Positions 1-9,667 of a stretch of 63,872 nucleotides of DNA are shown here, piece by piece. The stretch comes from an uncultured Pelagibacteraceae bacterium. GTDB lineage: Bacteria > Pseudomonadota > Alphaproteobacteria > Pelagibacterales > Pelagibacteraceae. Position numbers and translations under genes: made by a program. A model generated the notes under the pieces. The model made no database searches. It saw only the letters and a program-made list of their open reading frames with translations, and was not told the DNA's origin. The stretch is from NCBI GenBank assembly GCA_902595115.1, contig CACJOS010000006.1, positions 1-63,872 on the forward strand, given 5' to 3'. Every line of letters begins with the position of its first letter. Position 1 is the stretch's first letter.

Positions 1-710
1 ATTATATTTTGGCCAGAAGTGGCATCCAAAACTAATAATACCTCGTGAGGAGCTTTTGGGTCAATTTTTTTTGTTACATTTGCTATTTTTTTATACTCTT
101 CCATTAAATTCTTCTTATTTTGTAATCTTCCAGCAGTATCTATTAAAACATGGGTAAAATTTTTACCTATCGCTTCTTCAATAGCTTTATATGCAACAGA
201 AGCCGGGTCAGAGCCTTGAGAAGATTTAATGATATCGACATCAATTTTTTTTGCCCAATTTTCTAACTGTTCAATTGCTGCAGCTCTAAAAGTATCTGAA
301 GCCGAAAAAATTACTTTATTACCATTATTTTTTAAAATTTTTCCAATTTTTCCTATCGTAGTTGTCTTACCTACACCATTAACACCAGAGACAAGTACAG
401 CATTCAAGTCAGTTTTATTGGAGAAAAAATTACTTTTTTCGAGAGGTGACATTAAGCTAATAATGTAATTCTTAAGAATTAAATTAATTTCTTCTAATTT
501 ATCTTTATTTGGATCAATCTTTTTTTCTGCAATTATTTTTTTTATTTCTTCTGAAGCAGTAACACCCACATCCGATTGTATTAAAAATTCTTCTATTTCA
601 TCTAAAGTTTTATCATCAATCTCTTTTTTAATAATTATTTCCTTTAGTCCAGAAGAAAAACTTGAGGCAGTTTTTTGTAAGCCTAGTTTGAATTTTTCAA
701 AAATACCCAT
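1..710 (-). CDS. ftsY: FtsY, signal recognition particle receptor GTPase (3' part outside window)
   Basis: SRP receptor that docks Ffh-bound ribosomes at the inner membrane by paired GTP hydrolysis. I translated the minus strand from the ATG at 708-710. The first about 236 residues are present and the C-terminal half of the GTPase lies beyond position 1. The N domain covers about residues 1-90, then the P-loop GVNGVGKTT at about 109-117, the DTFRAAA motif, and DTAGRLQNK in the G domain. The long acidic N-terminal extension of E. coli FtsY is absent, giving the short alphaproteobacterial form. It begins one base after the dapF stop, so the two are probably cotranscribed. The partner gene ffh lies divergently about 1 kb away. 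Identification is secure. Confidence 0.95.
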   Translation of the reverse strand, partial: MGIFEKFKLGLQKTASSFSSGLKEIIIKKEIDDKTLDEIEEFLIQSDVGVTASEEIKKIIAEKKIDPNKDKLEEINLILKNYIISLMSPLEKSNFFSNKTDLNAVLVSGVNGVGKTTTIGKIGKILKNNGNKVIFSASDTFRAAAIEQLENWAKKIDVDIIKSSQGSDPASVAYKAIEEAIGKNFTHVLIDTAGRLQNKKNLMEEYKKIANVTKKIDPKAPHEVLLVLDATSGQNI

Positions 711-711
711 T

Positions 712-1527
712 TTATAATTTCAAATTTATATTTTTGACCTCTGAAACTGGTCCAGTCATAAAAATATTATTATATTTATCTACCTCAATATTCAAAACAC
801 CTTTTTTAAAATTTATGTTAACTTTATTATTAACTAAATTTTTCTCTATAGCAGCAACAGCAGATGCGCACGCTGCCGTACCACAGGCTTTAGTAAGTCC
901 CGCTCCTCTTTCCCATACATTCACAGTTATATTATTTTTATCTGTGACTTCAGCAAATGTTACATTTATTTTTTCGGGAAACAGATCATGATTTTCAATT
1001 TGAGGACCTATTATTTTTAAATCATAGTCAAAACAATTTTTTACAAAAAAAATTATGTGTGGGTTCCCTACATTGACACAAAATCCATTAGAAAATGTTT
1101 TATCATTTATTTTTAAAGTTACATCAGCAGGATTTATTGTCTTTGATAATGGAATATCCTCAAAACTAAACAAAGGTTTTCCCATTTCAAGTTCAACTTG
1201 TAAATCTCCAACTATTTTTGCATTAAGCACTCTATTGTTTGTCTTTAACTTTATTTGTTTGGTATTTAATTTTTCACCCAAAAGATAAGCTACGCATCTT
1301 GACCCGTTTCCACAAGCGCTTACCTCACCTCCATCAGAGTTAAATATTTTTATAGGAAAAGAACTTTCTTGTTTTTTATCTATGAAGATAATTTGATCAA
1401 ATCCAATATTAGATCTGTCTCCTAATTCAATAATTTTTTCCTGTGTCAAATTAATTGAATTTTCTCTTCTATCTATGATGATAAAATCGTTTCCTAAACC
1501 ATCCATTTTGTAAGCATTAAATTCCAT
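712..1527 (-). CDS. dapF: Diaminopimelate epimerase
   Basis: Converts LL- to meso-diaminopimelate, the last common step toward lysine and the peptidoglycan cross-linking residue; cytoplasmic and cofactor-independent. The 271 residues match the usual family length. Both catalytic cysteines are visible: C72 in ACGNGSRC and C215 in KACGTAACA, the two-base mechanism pair. The ATG at 1525-1527 opens the protein with the typical YKMDGLGNDF segment. It is followed after one base by ftsY on the same strand, and its promoter must lie in the 158-base divergent gap shared with ffh. Confidence 0.96.
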   Translation of the reverse strand: MEFNAYKMDGLGNDFIIIDRRENSINLTQEKIIELGDRSNIGFDQIIFIDKKQESSFPIKIFNSDGGEVSACGNGSRCVAYLLGEKLNTKQIKLKTNNRVLNAKIVGDLQVELEMGKPLFSFEDIPLSKTINPADVTLKINDKTFSNGFCVNVGNPHIIFFVKNCFDYDLKIIGPQIENHDLFPEKINVTFAEVTDKNNITVNVWERGAGLTKACGTAACASAVAAIEKNLVNNKVNINFKKGVLNIEVDKYNNIFMTGPVSEVKNINLKL

Positions 1528-1549
1528 ATATTTATACTTAACTTATTTA

Positions 1550-1575
1550 TTGACTTTTTGAACCTCTATTATAGT
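1550..1575 (+). promoter_or_regulatory. Possible promoter for the ffh leader RNA
   Basis: TTGACT at 1550-1555 and TATAGT at 1570-1575 resemble sigma-70 elements, but the 14-base spacer is shorter than ideal. Transcription from here would begin at about 1581-1582, just at the first predicted hairpin of the leader RNA. Weak by itself; position relative to the structured RNA is the main support. Confidence 0.3.
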
Positions 1576-1580
1576 TTATC

Positions 1581-1685
1581 GCCACTTCCGCAAAAGTAAG
1601 CAATTTGCGGTGTCTTTGGAAACAAAGAGATCGACACCAGTCAGCGAGGGTTCGCCCACTGGTGCGATTGCTGCTGTGTAAAATT
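1581..1685 (+). ncRNA. Structured RNA leader immediately upstream of ffh (candidate ffh RNA motif)
   Basis: This GC-richer island in an AT-rich gap has several pairings. CCGCAAA (1588-1594) can pair TTTGCGG (1604-1610). AGCAAT (1599-1604) can pair ATTGCT (1667-1672). GGTGTC (1609-1614) can pair GACACC (1633-1638), enclosing a GAAA-capped hairpin. CACCAGT (1635-1641) can pair ACTGGTG (1658-1664), enclosing GGG-TTCG-CCC. Some pairings exclude each other in part, as in a switch or a three-way junction. The RNA ends only about 13 bases before the ffh ATG. I recall that comparative work on Pelagibacter reported a conserved RNA upstream of ffh; whether this is the same motif is not verified. The conserved 4.5S/SRP RNA core (GGAA-capped helix with AGCAG) was not found here. 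Confidence 0.65.
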
Positions 1686-3044
1686 ATGTTTGAAAATTTG
1701 ACAAATAAATTTGAGGAAATTTTTTCTTCTTTAAAAAAAGCCCCATCACTTGATGAAAAACAAGTGGATGAAGGATTAAGGTCTGTTCGGCTAGCTCTTC
1801 TTGAAGCAGATGTATCCTTAGATGTTGCAAAGCAGTTTATAGAAAATGTTAAGCCAAAGGCATTAGGAAAAGAAATTGTTAGGTCAACTTCACCTGGTCA
1901 AATGGTTGTTAAAATTGTCTACGATGAATTAGTCAATTTTCTAGGAAGCAAATCTGAAAAAATAAATCTTAATGCAGTTCCACCAGTTTCAATGATGCTA
2001 GTGGGTTTACAAGGATCAGGTAAAACCACCTCTGCTGCAAAAATCGCAAAGTATATTGAGAAAGTAAATAAAAAAAAAATTATGATGGTGAGCTTAGATG
2101 TTTACAGGCCAGCTGCTCAAGAACAATTAAAATTGCTAGGTGAACAAAATAATATTTTAACATTACCTATAGTCGAAGGACAACAACCTTTGGATATTTG
2201 CAGACGTGCTCTTAGCGCTGCAAATTTAAACGGATCAGAGGTAATAATTTTCGATACAGCAGGTAGAACGCAAATAGATCTGCAAATGATGAGTGAAGTT
2301 AAACAAATTGAGCAAACAATTAATCCATCTGAAACTTTACTTGTTGCTGACTCTCTTACTGGGCAAGTAGCAGCAAATGTTGCTAAAGAGTTTAACAGCA
2401 CTGTCAATTTAACAGGAATAATTCTTACAAGATCTGATGGTGACGCAAGAGGCGGTGCTGCTTTAAGTATGAAATATGTATCGCAAGTTCCAATTAAATT
2501 TTTAGGTGTGGGTGAAAAAATCGATAACTTAGAAGAATTTCATCCCGACAGAATTGCTAACAGAATCCTTGGTATGGGAGACATAGTTTCCCTAGTTGAA
2601 AAGGCCACTCAAGACTTAGACGAAGAGAATTTAAAAAAAACAGAGGAGAAATTGAAGAAAGGTCAGTTTTCATTAGATGATTACCTTTCTCAATTGCGAC
2701 AGATGAAAAAGATGGGAGGAATTGAGGGTATTATGTCTTTTTTACCTGGTGTGTCAAAAATAAAAAATCAAATGGATCAAGCTGGAGTAGATGAAAAAAT
2801 TGTAAGTAAAAATGAGGCTGTAATTTTATCTATGACAAAAAAAGAGAGATCAAATCCAAAAATAATAGATGGATCAAGAAAAAAAAGAATTGCTAATGGC
2901 TCAGGTACTGACATTGCCACTATCAATAAATTGTTAAAACAATTTAAAATGATGTCTGAAATGATGAAGAAGATGTCTAAAGGAAATATGAAAGGTTTGG
3001 AGGATAAAGGAATTCCGCCAGAACTTTTTAATCAACTAAAATAA
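1686..3044 (+). CDS. ffh: Ffh / SRP54, signal recognition particle GTPase
   Basis: Protein component of SRP; binds signal sequences and 4.5S RNA and delivers ribosomes to FtsY. From the ATG at 1686 it has 452 residues. Domains in order are the N domain (about 1-95), the G domain with P-loop GLQGSGKTT (about 107-115), DTAGRTQ and [10 protein letters not shown], and the methionine-rich M domain from about 300 with repeated MM/KM segments. The reading frame stays open upstream to 1605, but those 27 codons read through the structured RNA and do not resemble Ffh, so I chose 1686. No clear Shine-Dalgarno precedes the ATG, so initiation may depend on the leader. It leads the rpsP-trmD-rplS group. 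Confidence 0.96.
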   Translation: MFENLTNKFEEIFSSLKKAPSLDEKQVDEGLRSVRLALLEADVSLDVAKQFIENVKPKALGKEIVRSTSPGQMVVKIVYDELVNFLGSKSEKINLNAVPPVSMMLVGLQGSGKTTSAAKIAKYIEKVNKKKIMMVSLDVYRPAAQEQLKLLGEQNNILTLPIVEGQQPLDICRRALSAANLNGSEVIIFDTAGRTQIDLQMMSEVKQIEQTINPSETLLVADSLTGQVAANVAKEFNSTVNLTGIILTRSDGDARGGAALSMKYVSQVPIKFLGVGEKIDNLEEFHPDRIANRILGMGDIVSLVEKATQDLDEENLKKTEEKLKKGQFSLDDYLSQLRQMKKMGGIEGIMSFLPGVSKIKNQMDQAGVDEKIVSKNEAVILSMTKKERSNPKIIDGSRKKRIANGSGTDIATINKLLKQFKMMSEMMKKMSKGNMKGLEDKGIPPELFNQLK

Positions 3045-3057
3045 TAAAAGGAGAAAA

Positions 3058-3489
3058 ATGTTAAAGTTAAGATTATCAATGGGTGGAACAAAAAAAAGAC
3101 CTGTTTATAAAATTGTGGTTGCAGATAGCAGATTCCCAAGAGATGGAAGATTTATTGAGAAACTTGGTTTTTTCAATCCACTTTTACCAAAGGAGAAAAA
3201 GGAAAGAGTTGGTTTACAATCTGAGAGAATTAAATATTGGTTAAGTCAAGGTGCTAAACCAACAATGCGTGTAGCAAGAATTCTCGGAGAAAATCAATTA
3301 ATGGAAATGCCGGCGAAGGGTAATAATCCTTTAAAAGCAGTTCCAAAAAAAGACAGAAAAAAAGAAGCTAAGGATGATGCTCCTAAAGATGGAGAAAAAA
3401 AAGCTGAGGCTCCAAAGGAAGCTCCTAAACAAGAAGAGAAAAAAGCTGAGGCTCCAAAGGAAGCTCCTAAACAAGAAGAGAAAAAATAA
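3058..3489 (+). CDS. rpsP: 30S ribosomal protein S16 with a repetitive Lys/Ala/Glu/Pro tail
   Basis: S16 is needed for 30S assembly. Residues 1-80 are the conserved domain ([18 protein letters not shown] onward). The 143 residues far exceed the usual 80-90. After about residue 95 the chain becomes charged and low-complexity, and it ends in two near-perfect 42-base repeats (3394-3435 and 3436-3477), each coding a 14-residue [14 protein letters not shown] unit, then EKK. The start follows a clear AAAGGAG box. It sits 13 bases after ffh and 2 bases before trmD. The tail is likely a disordered, RNA-friendly extension that grew by tandem duplication (inference). Confidence 0.95.
   Translation: MLKLRLSMGGTKKRPVYKIVVADSRFPRDGRFIEKLGFFNPLLPKEKKERVGLQSERIKYWLSQGAKPTMRVARILGENQLMEMPAKGNNPLKAVPKKDRKKEAKDDAPKDGEKKAEAPKEAPKQEEKKAEAPKEAPKQEEKK
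3394..3486 (+). repeat. Tandem 42-bp coding repeat at the 3' end of rpsP
   Basis: Two adjacent 42-base units (3394-3435, 3436-3477) differ essentially in one Glu codon (GAA or GAG), followed by the first 9 bases of a third unit before the stop. They encode the 14-residue Lys/Glu/Ala/Pro unit at the S16 C-terminus. The near-identity suggests recent slippage or duplication, or possibly selection for repeat homogeneity. Confidence 0.9.
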
Positions 3490-3491
3490 AA

Positions 3492-4181
3492 ATGTTTATT
3501 GCCAAAGTATTTACTCTTTATCCAGATTATTTTCCTGGACCACTTAACAAAGGTCTTTACGGAAAAGCTATGGAAAAAAAAATTTGGGGTTTAAAAACTA
3601 TAGATATTAGAGAATACGCATTGGATAAGCACAAAACAGTTGATGACACACCTTATGGAGGTGGATCAGGAATGCTTCTTAAACCAGATGTTATTGCAAA
3701 ATCAATAGATGCAAATACTAAAAATGGAGAAAAAATTTATTACCTTTCTCCAAGGGGCAAAGTATTTAATCAAAATATTGCAAAAGAAATATCTAAAGAA
3801 AATAAGGTAAATATAATTTGCGGACATTTTGAAGGTATCGATCAAAGAGTTTTAGATAATAGAAAAATAGAGGAAATAAGTATTGGTGACTTTATATTAT
3901 CTGGAGGTGAAACTGCTTCGTATGTTTTTTTAGACTCCATTTTGAGATTGATACCAGGCGTTATTGGCAACGAAGATTCCAAAAACGAGGAAAGCTTTGA
4001 AAATGGCTTACTAGAGTATCCTCAGTATACAAAGCCACAGATTTGGGAGGAAAAAAGCGTTCCAAATGTACTTTTATCAGGTGATCATGCGAAAATTAAA
4101 GACTGGCGTTTAACGCAATCAAAGGCTATAACACGCGACCGAAGACCAGATTTATGGCAAAAATATAATAAAAAGAATTAA
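3492..4181 (+). CDS. trmD: tRNA (guanine-37-N1)-methyltransferase
   Basis: Methylates G37 of tRNAs for Leu, Pro and Arg with SAM, preventing +1 frameshifts. The 229 residues match the SPOUT family. Visible motifs are FTLYPDYF at the N-terminus, [35 protein letters not shown] and [11 protein letters not shown], which form the trefoil-knot SAM site. It starts 2 bases after rpsP and ends 16 bases before the rplS ATG. In most bacteria rimM lies between rpsP and trmD; here there is no room for it. Confidence 0.96.
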   Translation: MFIAKVFTLYPDYFPGPLNKGLYGKAMEKKIWGLKTIDIREYALDKHKTVDDTPYGGGSGMLLKPDVIAKSIDANTKNGEKIYYLSPRGKVFNQNIAKEISKENKVNIICGHFEGIDQRVLDNRKIEEISIGDFILSGGETASYVFLDSILRLIPGVIGNEDSKNEESFENGLLEYPQYTKPQIWEEKSVPNVLLSGDHAKIKDWRLTQSKAITRDRRPDLWQKYNKKN

Positions 4182-4197
4182 ATTGATTAATTTAAAC

Positions 4198-4740
4198 ATG
4201 AAAAATATCGAAGAAATTAACCAAGCAAATGTAAAAAAGATTGCTGCTGAGAAGAAACTCCCAGAGTTCTTTACTGGTGACATAGTAAAGGTTGGAGTAA
4301 GAATAACTGAGGGAAAAAGAGATAGAATTCAGTATTTCGAAGGAGTTTGTATTGCAAAAAAAAATAGAGATATTAATTCTTCATTTACGGTTAGAAAAAT
4401 ATCTTTTGGCGAAGGTGTAGAGAGAACTTTTGCATTATATAGCCCAATAGTTGATTCAATTAAAGTTGTTAGATCTGGTAAAGTAAGAAGAGCAAAATTA
4501 TATTATCTTAGAGATAGAACTGGTAAATCAGCAAGAATTGCTGAGAAAATTAGAAAAAAAATAGGTATAGATGTTGATACAAAACCAGAAACTGTAACCG
4601 AAGAAAATGTTGTAGTTTCTAAAGATGAAAAATCAGCAGATAAAGAAACTTCTTCAACTGAGACAACTAAAAAAGATGAAAAAAAAACCGAGTCTCTAAA
4701 AGTAGAGAGTAAAAAAGAAAATCTAGAAGACAAAAAATAA
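4198..4740 (+). CDS. rplS: 50S ribosomal protein L19 with an acidic/basic C-terminal extension
   Basis: L19 sits at the 30S-50S interface. Residues 1-115 are the conserved protein ([20 protein letters not shown] and [15 protein letters not shown]). From about 125 on is a low-complexity tail rich in Lys, Glu, Thr and Ser, for 180 residues in all against the usual 115-130. I chose the ATG at 4198 because MKNIEEINQ is a typical L19 start; the frame remains open to a TTG at 4183. It closes the ffh-rpsP-trmD-rplS group. Like S16 from the same operon, it carries an added charged tail. Confidence 0.95.
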   Translation: MKNIEEINQANVKKIAAEKKLPEFFTGDIVKVGVRITEGKRDRIQYFEGVCIAKKNRDINSSFTVRKISFGEGVERTFALYSPIVDSIKVVRSGKVRRAKLYYLRDRTGKSARIAEKIRKKIGIDVDTKPETVTEENVVVSKDEKSADKETSSTETTKKDEKKTESLKVESKKENLEDKK

Positions 4741-4752
4741 TTTTTTTTCTAA

Positions 4753-6156
4753 ATGTCTAAAACTTTATACGATAAAATCTGGGATGATCATCTTGTTCAT
4801 GCACAAGAAGATGGAACATCATTACTCTATGTAGATAGACATTTAGTTCATGAAGTTACGAGCCCGCAAGCATTTGAGGGATTAAGAAACTCAAATAGAA
4901 AAGTTAGAAAACCAAATCTGACACTAGCCGTTGCAGATCACAACGTGCCAACATCTGATAGATCAAAAGGCATCTCAGATGAAGAGTCTAGACTTCAAGT
5001 AGAAACTTTAGAAAAAAACTGTGAAGAGTTTGGAATAAAGCTTTTTGGAATGGATGATAAAAGACAAGGAATAGTTCATATAATTGGACCTGAACAAGGT
5101 TTCACACAGCCAGGGAGTATAATAGTCTGTGGAGACAGTCACACAGCAACCCATGGAGCTTTTGGATCTTTAGCTTTTGGCATAGGAACTTCCGAAGTAG
5201 AGCACGTATTAGCCACGCAAACCTTAGTTCAAAAAAAATCAAAGAACTTTCGAATTAAAGTCGATGGAAAGTTATCCATCGGTGTAACATCTAAAGATGT
5301 TATTTTACAAATTATTGGCAAAATTGGAACTGCGGGTGGAACTGGTTATGTAATTGAGTATGCAGGAAGTTTAATCTCATCACTAAGTGTAGAGCAAAGA
5401 ATGACAATTTGTAATATGACTATTGAGGGAGGTGCAAGAGCAGGATTAATTGAGCCTGACCAAAAAATATTTGATTATTTAAAAGGTAGACCAATGGCAC
5501 CTAAAAAAGAAAATTGGGATAAAGCTTTAGATTATTGGAGCAAATTAAAATCTGATAATGATGCTAGCTTTGACAAAGAAGTTACTTTAGATGGAAAAGA
5601 TATTATGCCAATGGTAACGTGGGGAACCTCTCCACAGGATGTTATTTCGATAGATGGAAGGATACCAAATCCGGACAATGAAGCAGATGAGGATAGAAAA
5701 AATTCAATAGAAAGATCTTTAAAATATATGGGTTTAAAACCTGGTACAGCTATAAAGGATGTTAAAATAGATAAAGTGTTTATCGGTAGTTGTACAAATG
5801 GTAGAATTGAGGACTTAAGAGACGCAGCAAAAATAATTAAGAACAAAAAAATTGCACAACACGTTTATGCCATGGTGGTTCCTGGTTCTGGATTAGTTAA
5901 ACAACAAGCCGAACAAGAGGGTTTAGATAAAGTCTTCAAAGAATCAGGTTTTGATTGGAGAGAACCTGGATGTTCAATGTGTTTAGCCATGAACGCTGAT
6001 AAATTAAAACCAGAAGAAAGATGTGCATCTACTTCAAATAGAAATTTTGAAGGTCGTCAAGGCAGAGGTGGGAGAACACATCTTGTAAGTCCTGGAATGG
6101 CTGCAGCGGCAGCAATATCAGGATCTTTAGACGATGTGAGAAAATATCAAAATTAA
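4753..6156 (+). CDS. leuC: 3-isopropylmalate dehydratase, large subunit
   Basis: Aconitase-family subunit that isomerises 2- to 3-isopropylmalate in leucine synthesis, with LeuD. The 467 residues are the normal length. Fe-S ligand cysteines appear in FIGSCTNGR and in GCSMCLAMN; substrate-site motifs are [13 protein letters not shown] and DHNVPT. It starts 12 bases after rplS and its stop abuts the leuD ATG. No rho-independent terminator is seen between rplS and leuC, so it may be cotranscribed with the ribosomal group, or have a promoter within the rplS tail. Confidence 0.97.
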   Translation: MSKTLYDKIWDDHLVHAQEDGTSLLYVDRHLVHEVTSPQAFEGLRNSNRKVRKPNLTLAVADHNVPTSDRSKGISDEESRLQVETLEKNCEEFGIKLFGMDDKRQGIVHIIGPEQGFTQPGSIIVCGDSHTATHGAFGSLAFGIGTSEVEHVLATQTLVQKKSKNFRIKVDGKLSIGVTSKDVILQIIGKIGTAGGTGYVIEYAGSLISSLSVEQRMTICNMTIEGGARAGLIEPDQKIFDYLKGRPMAPKKENWDKALDYWSKLKSDNDASFDKEVTLDGKDIMPMVTWGTSPQDVISIDGRIPNPDNEADEDRKNSIERSLKYMGLKPGTAIKDVKIDKVFIGSCTNGRIEDLRDAAKIIKNKKIAQHVYAMVVPGSGLVKQQAEQEGLDKVFKESGFDWREPGCSMCLAMNADKLKPEERCASTSNRNFEGRQGRGGRTHLVSPGMAAAAAISGSLDDVRKYQN

Positions 6157-6762
6157 ATGCAAAAATTTAAAACCATAAAAAGTATACCTGCATATCTTCC
6201 AATAGTTAATATTGATACGGATATGATAATTCCTAAGCAGTTTTTGAAAACTATTAAAAGAACAGGTTTAGGAAAAAATTTATTTTATGAAATGAGATAT
6301 AATGAGAAAGGTGTACCAATTGAAGATTTTATTTTAAATACAAGCCCATTTAATAATTCAGAGATTTTAATTGCTGGAAAAAATTTTGGTTGTGGTTCCT
6401 CACGAGAACATGCACCATGGGCATTACTTGATTTTGGAATAACTTGCGTTGTCAGTTCAAGTTATGCAGATATTTTCTACAATAATTGTTTTAAAAATGG
6501 AATTTTACCAATTGTACTTCCAGAAGCAAAAATAAAAGAACTCTCTGAATATTCAAAAAGAAAAGAGGAAATTATTGTAAATCTTGAAGAACAAAAAATT
6601 ACTTTTGGAAATAATGAGATTGACTTTGAAATAGATCAATTCAAAAAGAAGTGTTTGCTTGAGGGTTTAGATGATATCGCTCTTTCATTAGAAAAAAATC
6701 CAAAAATTACTGAATTTGAAAAAAAATTATCCTCAAACAAGCCGTGGATTTTTAATGATTAA
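6157..6762 (+). CDS. leuD: 3-isopropylmalate dehydratase, small subunit
   Basis: Swivelling domain partner of LeuC; together they form the heterodimeric isopropylmalate isomerase. The 201 residues match the bacterial LeuD length. Motifs are [14 protein letters not shown] near the N-terminus and [17 protein letters not shown] at about 75-91, which binds the substrate carboxylate. The ATG directly follows the leuC stop, and the last 8 bases overlap the start of leuB, so the subunits are translationally coupled. Confidence 0.97.
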   Translation: MQKFKTIKSIPAYLPIVNIDTDMIIPKQFLKTIKRTGLGKNLFYEMRYNEKGVPIEDFILNTSPFNNSEILIAGKNFGCGSSREHAPWALLDFGITCVVSSSYADIFYNNCFKNGILPIVLPEAKIKELSEYSKRKEEIIVNLEEQKITFGNNEIDFEIDQFKKKCLLEGLDDIALSLEKNPKITEFEKKLSSNKPWIFND

Positions 6763-7864
6763 AGTAAAGAAAAGAAAAATCTTACTATTACCTGGAGATG
6801 GAATAGGTCCAGAAGTTGTATCGGAGGTAAAAAAAATAATTAATTGGTTTAATAGTAAAAGATCCTTAGATTTTGAAACAGATGAAGATCTTGTAGGTGG
6901 TGCTGCCTATGATAAACATGGAACACCTATCACTGATGAGGTGTTTTATAAAGCACTTGAAAGTGAGGCAGTTATTTTAGGTGCAGTCGGCGGTCCCAAA
7001 TGGGATAACTTAGATTTTTCAAAAAAACCCGAAAGAGCGTTATTAAAATTGAGAAAAGAATTAAAATTATTTGCTAATCTAAGACCAGCAATTTGTTTTA
7101 GTCAGCTTGTAGAAGCATCGAGCCTTAAACCCGAAATTGTTTCTGGACTTGATATTATGATAGTTAGAGAGCTTACTGGTGGAATCTATTTTGGGGAGCC
7201 AAGAGGAATTAAGCCTATAGATAACGGCGAAAGAAAAGGTGTTAACACTCATACATATACCTCAAGTGAAATTGCAAGAGTAGCAAGAGTTGCTTTCGAT
7301 TTAGCAAAAAAAAGGAATAACAAAGTAACGTCGTGTGAAAAATCCAATGTTATGGAGGCTGGGCAATTATGGAAAGAAGAAGTTGCAGAAATTCACAAAA
7401 ACGAATTTAAGGATGTCAAACTCGAGCACATGTTGGCTGATAACTGTGCTATGCAATTATTAAGAAACCCAAAACAGTTTGACGTAATTGTAACAGATAA
7501 TCTATTCGGAGATATACTTTCTGATGAAGCTGCGATGTTAACAGGATCTCTTGGTCTTTTGCCATCAGCTTCCTTAGGAGCTAAAGATAAAAATGGAAAA
7601 ATGAGATCAATGTATGAACCTGTTCATGGTTCTGCCCCAGATATAGCAGGGAAAAATCTTGCAAATCCAATTGCAACAATTTTAAGTTTTTCTATGGCGC
7701 TAAGGTATTCTTTAAATTTGGAAAAAGAAGCTAAAGAACTTGATTTAGCAGTGCAAAGCGTTTTGGACATGGGATTAAGAACAAAAGATATATATTCTAA
7801 GGGAAATAAGGAAGTTTCAACTAGTGAAATGGGAGATGCAATTATTGCGCAATTGCAAAAATAA
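6755..7864 (+). CDS. leuB: 3-isopropylmalate dehydrogenase
   Basis: NAD-dependent oxidation and decarboxylation of 3-isopropylmalate to 2-oxoisocaproate. The 369 residues match the family. Motifs are [28 protein letters not shown] with catalytic Tyr, the [15 protein letters not shown] metal site and [13 protein letters not shown] for NAD binding. I used the ATG at 6755, which overlaps the end of leuD by 8 bases; the frame extends 13 codons further up to a TTG at 6716, but that segment is not LeuB-like. It completes a leuCDB group; leuA is not in the window. Confidence 0.97.
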   Translation: MIKVKKRKILLLPGDGIGPEVVSEVKKIINWFNSKRSLDFETDEDLVGGAAYDKHGTPITDEVFYKALESEAVILGAVGGPKWDNLDFSKKPERALLKLRKELKLFANLRPAICFSQLVEASSLKPEIVSGLDIMIVRELTGGIYFGEPRGIKPIDNGERKGVNTHTYTSSEIARVARVAFDLAKKRNNKVTSCEKSNVMEAGQLWKEEVAEIHKNEFKDVKLEHMLADNCAMQLLRNPKQFDVIVTDNLFGDILSDEAAMLTGSLGLLPSASLGAKDKNGKMRSMYEPVHGSAPDIAGKNLANPIATILSFSMALRYSLNLEKEAKELDLAVQSVLDMGLRTKDIYSKGNKEVSTSEMGDAIIAQLQK

Positions 7865-7897
7865 ATAATTTCACATATTTTATAGCTATTAAAAATT

Positions 7898-9664
7898 ATG
7901 ACTACTTATACAGCACCAATTGAAGATATGATGTTTCTCTATGAAAAGTTGAGAAATAACAAAAACTATAATGAGATTGAAAAATATAAAGAAATAACTC
8001 CAGATTTAGTAAAAGATATATTAGATGAGGCGGCTAAAATTAATCAAAATATTATTTTACCATTAGCTAAAGCAGGGGATGAGAATCCAGCAGTGCTTGA
8101 AAATGGTGTTGTAAGAACACCTCCAGGCTATAAAGAAGCGTACAGTAAATTTATTGCGGATGGATGGATGTCTTTATCTTGTGATCCAAAATATGGTGGT
8201 CAAGGGATGCCCAAAACTGTTAGTGCCTTTTTTGATGAAATGCTTTCTTCGGCAAGTTTAGCTTTTAAGCTTTATACAGAACTCACATTAGGTGCTTATA
8301 ACTGTATTCGTCACCATGCATCTGATGATATAAAAAACATGTATTTACCAAAAATGGTTGAGGGAAAATGGAGTGGAACAATGTGCCTTACAGAACCAGT
8401 TTGCGGCACTGATCTTGGAATCCTGAAGACAAAAGCGCATGAGCAAGAAGATGGCACATATAAAATTTCAGGTCAAAAAATATTTATTACATCTGGTGAT
8501 CATGATTTAACTGAAAATATTATACACCTAGTTCTTGCAAGAGCCTCTGACTCACCTTCAGGAACTAAAGGCATTAGTTTGTTTCTTGTTCCAAAATATA
8601 TTGTTAAAGAAAATGGATCAGTTGGTCCAAAAAACGGTATTTCCACAGGATCAATAGAAAACAAAATGGGAATAAAAGGATCTGCAACTTGTGTTTTAAA
8701 TTTTGATGAAGCAACTGGATATATGATTGGACCAAAAAATAAAGGACTTAATTCAATGTTCACTATGATGAACTTAGAAAGAATAATTGTAGGAATTCAA
8801 GGCTTAGGACTTTCAGAGATTGCTTATCAAAATTCTTTAAACTACGCTAAAGAAAGAAAGCAAGGCAAGAGCAATTCCAACAAGTCTCAAAATGGAAGTG
8901 CAGATTTGATTATAGAACACGCAGATATCAGAAGATCATTACTTAACATGAAATCAATTATTGAGGGTGAACGAGCCTTATGTTTTTGGTTATCACAACA
9001 AACGGAAGTTAGTCTAAATCACAATGAGCCCAAAATAAAACAGGAAGCATCAGATTTAGTTTCACTAATGACACCAGTGGTAAAATCTCTATTTTCAGAT
9101 TTAGGAATGGAAATAACAAGTGATGCAATGCAAATTCATGGAGGGTATGGTTATACAAAAGATCAGGGTATAGAACAGCTTTATAGAGATAACAGAATTA
9201 CACCAATTTACGAAGGTACCAACTCAGTTCAGGCTATAGATCTAGTTTTTAGAAAACTTATAAATAAAAATGGAGATATTGTTGAAAATTACATCAATAT
9301 TTTAAGAAAAGATATAGAAACAGAAAGTTCAGAATTAAAACCCTACCAGGAAAAATTAAAAATTTATTTAGAAAAACTTATTGATTTTACTACTTGGATT
9401 AAAGAGAAGATTAAGGACTCAAAAGACGATGCTAATGCTGCATCTAATGATTATTTAAAAGTTCTTGGTTATGTTGCACTAGGTCATTCATGGTTGAAGG
9501 TTTTAGAGGTTAGTTTTAAAGAAGTGTCAAATAATAAAAAATTCTATGAAGATAAAATACAAACAGCTAAATTTTATTTTCATAGAGTGCTACCAAGAGT
9601 AGAGAGTCATTATTCTAGTGCAATTTCTGGTAGTGGTTACATAATGGATTTTAAATTTAATTAA
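7898..9664 (+). CDS. dmdC: 3-methylmercaptopropionyl-CoA dehydrogenase (acyl-CoA dehydrogenase family)
   Basis: FAD enzyme expected to oxidise methylmercaptopropionyl-CoA to methylthioacryloyl-CoA in the DMSP demethylation pathway. The 588 residues match the long DmdC subfamily rather than the about 380-residue fatty-acid enzymes. Motifs are MCLTEPVCGTDLG (FAD/substrate), GQKIFITSGDHD, MQIHGGYGYTKDQG and IYEGTNSVQAIDL, whose E439 is at the position of the catalytic base. A C-terminal helical extension begins after about 460. It lies 3 bases before dmdB and in the same operon as dmdA, which makes DmdC more likely than a general beta-oxidation enzyme. The assignment is homology plus context. 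Confidence 0.88.
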   Translation: MTTYTAPIEDMMFLYEKLRNNKNYNEIEKYKEITPDLVKDILDEAAKINQNIILPLAKAGDENPAVLENGVVRTPPGYKEAYSKFIADGWMSLSCDPKYGGQGMPKTVSAFFDEMLSSASLAFKLYTELTLGAYNCIRHHASDDIKNMYLPKMVEGKWSGTMCLTEPVCGTDLGILKTKAHEQEDGTYKISGQKIFITSGDHDLTENIIHLVLARASDSPSGTKGISLFLVPKYIVKENGSVGPKNGISTGSIENKMGIKGSATCVLNFDEATGYMIGPKNKGLNSMFTMMNLERIIVGIQGLGLSEIAYQNSLNYAKERKQGKSNSNKSQNGSADLIIEHADIRRSLLNMKSIIEGERALCFWLSQQTEVSLNHNEPKIKQEASDLVSLMTPVVKSLFSDLGMEITSDAMQIHGGYGYTKDQGIEQLYRDNRITPIYEGTNSVQAIDLVFRKLINKNGDIVENYINILRKDIETESSELKPYQEKLKIYLEKLIDFTTWIKEKIKDSKDDANAASNDYLKVLGYVALGHSWLKVLEVSFKEVSNNKKFYEDKIQTAKFYFHRVLPRVESHYSSAISGSGYIMDFKFN

Positions 9665-9667
9665 TTA

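Noticed and set aside
1577-1683. 4.5S/SRP RNA gene (ffs) upstream of ffh
   Set aside because: The conserved domain IV core (GGAA-capped helix with AGCAG on the 3' side) was not found on either strand of this gap.
1605-1685. In-frame upstream extension of ffh by 27 codons
   Set aside because: The segment is Arg/Leu-rich, reads through the stem-loops, has no similarity to SRP54 proteins, and the ATG at 1686 gives the exact family N-terminus.
5532-5846. 104-residue minus-strand ORF opposite leuC
   Set aside because: Shadow of a secure gene with no recognisable domain.
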